Position numbers and translations under genes: made by a program. 13,140 nucleotides of DNA from Fibrobacter sp. GTDB lineage: Bacteria > Fibrobacterota > Fibrobacteria > Fibrobacterales > Fibrobacteraceae. Of this stretch, positions 12,738-13,140 are shown piece by piece (the stretch's first letter is position 1; each line of letters starts with the position of its first letter). The DNA is taken from assembly GCA_016295375.1 (NCBI GenBank), contig JAEDLI010000068.1, positions 1-13,140 of the forward strand, given 5' to 3'. A model generated the notes under the pieces. It was not told the origin of the DNA, did no database searches, and saw nothing but the letters and a program-made list of their open reading frames with translations.

Positions 12738-13140
12738 ATGGATAAAATTGTCAAATTGTCATGGTCGGTTTTGTTTGTGTCGCTAGTTCTTGCGTTTCTA
12801 GCCTGCAGTGACGATTCCTCCAGCAACACAGGTCTCCCGGAGGACGAAAGCGCCGAGTCAACAGAAAATGATAAAAATGTTGGCGAGAACGTCGGCAAGG
12901 ATGCCGGTTCGAAAGATGGCGAGGAAACAGGTGTAAACGGTGGCAAGGATGCCGGTTCGAAAGATGGCGAGGAAACAGGTGTAAACGGTGGCAAGGATGC
13001 CGGTTCGAAAGATGGCGAGGAAACAGGTGTAAACGGCGACAAGGATGCCGGTTCGAAAGATGGCGAGGAAACAGGTGTAAACGGTGGCAAGGATGCCGGT
13101 TCGAAAGATGGCGAGGAAACAGGTGTAAACGGTGGCAAGG
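12738..13140 (+). CDS. repeat-containing lipoprotein (C-terminus beyond window)
   Basis: Function unknown. A hydrophobic signal segment (residues 7-22) ends in FLAC, so C23 is the likely lipidated cysteine; Phe at -3 is less usual than Leu. The mature start, CSDDSSSNTG, is acidic, followed by an Asp/Glu/Ser/Asn-rich stretch. From residue 52 the protein consists of 16-residue units GGKDAGSKDGEETGVN: five complete copies and the start of a sixth. They are hydrophilic, have no Cys or aromatic residues, and look like a flexible stalk. A domain may follow past the edge; Fibrobacter has large families of such lipoproteins, but that is inference. GGAGG seven nt before the ATG at 12738 fixes the start. 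It is divergent from dapA. Confidence 0.8.
   Translation, partial: MDKIVKLSWSVLFVSLVLAFLACSDDSSSNTGLPEDESAESTENDKNVGENVGKDAGSKDGEETGVNGGKDAGSKDGEETGVNGGKDAGSKDGEETGVNGDKDAGSKDGEETGVNGGKDAGSKDGEETGVNGGK
12891..13140 (+). repeat. 48-bp in-frame tandem repeat
   Basis: Units start at 12891, 12939, 12987, 13035 and 13083, with a sixth beginning at 13131. They are nearly identical at the DNA level. Unit 1 begins GTC instead of GGT, and unit 4 has GGCGAC in place of GGTGGC (Asp for Gly). Near identity down to third codon positions implies recent expansion. Confidence 0.95.

Noticed and set aside
12571..12786. 71-codon frame ahead of the lipoprotein
   Set aside because: No ribosome site, no recognisable composition, and it overlaps the well-supported lipoprotein start in another frame.
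12722..13138. Minus-strand repetitive frame rich in Pro/Ser/Phe
   Set aside because: It is the reverse of the 48-bp repeat; a unit length divisible by three keeps it open. The plus-strand frame has a ribosome site and a lipoprotein signal.
12891..13140. CRISPR array
   Set aside because: The 48-bp units are contiguous without spacers and in frame with a coding sequence.

Overview
This looks like an ordinary chromosomal window from a Fibrobacter-type bacterium (phylum Fibrobacterota, FCB superphylum). Three things suggest this. First, there is a secreted GH11 xylanase joined by a Ser/Thr linker to a CBM6, with a C-terminal tail resembling a type IX secretion (T9SS) sorting domain. Second, the glutamine synthetase is of a subtype I recall from Bacteroides. 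Third, several -10 elements match or approach the Bacteroidetes-type TAnnTTTG. The species call is inference; no rRNA gene is present. I see no tRNA, rRNA, CRISPR array, transposase, phage gene or obvious new multi-gene system.

Layout, left to right. Minus strand: glutamine synthetase (glnA, C-terminus cut by the window edge) and ffh, with a hairpin-rich gap between them. Plus strand: a MATE-family exporter, divergent from ffh across a 43-bp near-symmetric double promoter. Minus strand: a SpoU/TrmH-class RNA methyltransferase, convergent with the exporter. Plus strand: surE and gyrA (12-nt gap, probable operon), then the GH11-CBM6 xylanase with its own promoter. A bidirectional terminator separates it from the next minus-strand pair, a Cys-cluster hypothetical protein and dapA. 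Last, plus strand, is a lipoprotein containing a perfect-to-near-perfect 48-bp tandem repeat that runs off the end.

Most genes are housekeeping: nitrogen assimilation (glnA), membrane protein targeting (ffh), nucleotide turnover (surE), DNA supercoiling (gyrA) and lysine/diaminopimelate synthesis (dapA). The lifestyle-specific part is the xylanase, which fits a plant-fibre-degrading gut organism, and the repeat lipoprotein, a surface-exposed candidate.

The most interesting signals lie between the genes. Five genes (ffh, MATE, methyltransferase, surE, dapA) have a TATATT/TATCTT box ending only 6-11 nt before the ATG and no usable Shine-Dalgarno, so their mRNAs are predicted to be leaderless or nearly so. 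The other five have clear purine-rich ribosome sites. Three intergenic palindromes share TCATG/CATCT-like ends but have different, fully compensated stems. A separate TTGAGGT/ACCTCA repeat block lies between dapA and the hypothetical gene. Within proteins, notable points are a GH11 thumb lacking the usual PSIxG motif, a 40-residue acidic insertion in the GyrA C-terminal domain, a CCCxxxCxC cluster in the unknown protein, and Gln for Glu in the DapA GTTGE motif.
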